64,000 nt of DNA from Paenibacillus sp. FSL H7-0331 (lineage in GTDB: Bacteria; Bacillota; Bacilli; Paenibacillales; NBRC-103111), in the NCBI RefSeq assembly GCF_001956045.1, contig NZ_MRTH01000012.1, forward strand, positions 193,745 through 257,744, read 5' to 3'. The notes beneath the pieces are model-generated. The model made no database searches. It was not told the origin of the DNA and saw only the letters and a list, made by a program, of their open reading frames with translations. This document shows, one piece after another, positions 63,920-64,000 of this stretch (the first letter of the stretch is position 1; each line of letters begins with the position of its first letter). The translations under genes and the position numbers were made by a program.

Positions 63920-64000
63920 GTGCGCCCGGCATGGGCGATAACTAGGTGGTGAAAGTCCACTACAGGCTTGGCAGTAGGAACTGTTAGCTGAAGGCAAGGG
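63920..64000 (+). mobile_element. 5' end of a group II intron
   Basis: GTGCGCCCGGCATGGGCGAT begins the intron, followed by the domain I block ACTAGGTGGTGAAAGTCCAC and GCTGAAGGCAAGGG, all characteristic of bacterial group II ribozymes. Insertion a few bases after a terminator-like hairpin is the habit of class C introns. The reverse transcriptase/maturase gene would lie beyond the window. Confidence 0.8.

Overview
The window reads as chromosome of a spore-forming, low-to-mid-GC Firmicute of the Paenibacillus type (Bacillales). The evidence is the sporulation pair ytrI/ytrH with a near-consensus sigma-E promoter, an alpha/beta-type small acid-soluble spore protein gene, a secreted protein with three S-layer homology domains, strong AGGAGG-type ribosome binding sites with some GTG/TTG starts, and gene blocks that follow the Bacillus subtilis dnaE-accDA-pyk-citZ-icd-mdh-pho segment.

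Layout. 0.3-5.5 kb: uroporphyrinogen-III synthase with a siroheme sulfite reductase, a VOC protein and a secreted SH3-repeat protein. 5.5-16.3 kb: ytrI/ytrH divergent from dnaE, an SLH protein with four near-identical 84-residue repeats, then a small protein-accD-accA-pyk operon (no pfkA between accA and pyk). 16.4-22.7 kb: thioesterase, ppk and convergent ppx, a GH73 hydrolase, a spore-protein gene and a stand-alone ATP-dependent DNA ligase. 22.9-27.3 kb: citZ, icd, mdh, with a long hairpin before icd and an unusual 0.8-kb gap before mdh that is filled with unrelated inverted repeats.

27.5-52.4 kb is an accessory block between mdh and the Pho two-component genes, which are adjacent in B. subtilis as I recall it. 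Its main part (27.5-40.9 kb) has a LysR regulator, four luciferase-like flavin monooxygenases, a DinB-like protein, a complete family-5 ABC importer with fused ATPases and an M20 amidohydrolase. The combination resembles the B. subtilis ytmI/yxe-type systems that take up and break down S-modified cysteines or related N-acylated organosulfur compounds. After it come an old-yellow-enzyme gene, a GNAT gene, a TetR-RND efflux operon, small membrane and DUF4253 proteins, an HD-domain nucleotidase, class I fumarase and a divergent TetR/SDR pair around a 28-bp perfect palindrome.

52.6-59.2 kb: a PhoR-like kinase and PhoP-like regulator (kinase first) preceded by Pho-box half-sites that share a 16-bp sequence with the ppk upstream region; a Gfo/Idh/MocA oxidoreductase; and cytochrome bd genes behind a Rex-like operator. 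59.2-64.0 kb is a decay zone: short tandem repeats, strong hairpins, two IS6-family remnants, a possible oxidoreductase relic, a chemoreceptor, a small acidic protein missed by length cut-offs, and the 5' end of a group II intron inserted just beyond a hairpin inside the end of an IS3-family transposase gene. I saw no tRNA, rRNA or CRISPR array. Homology calls are from recognition of motifs and were not checked against a database.
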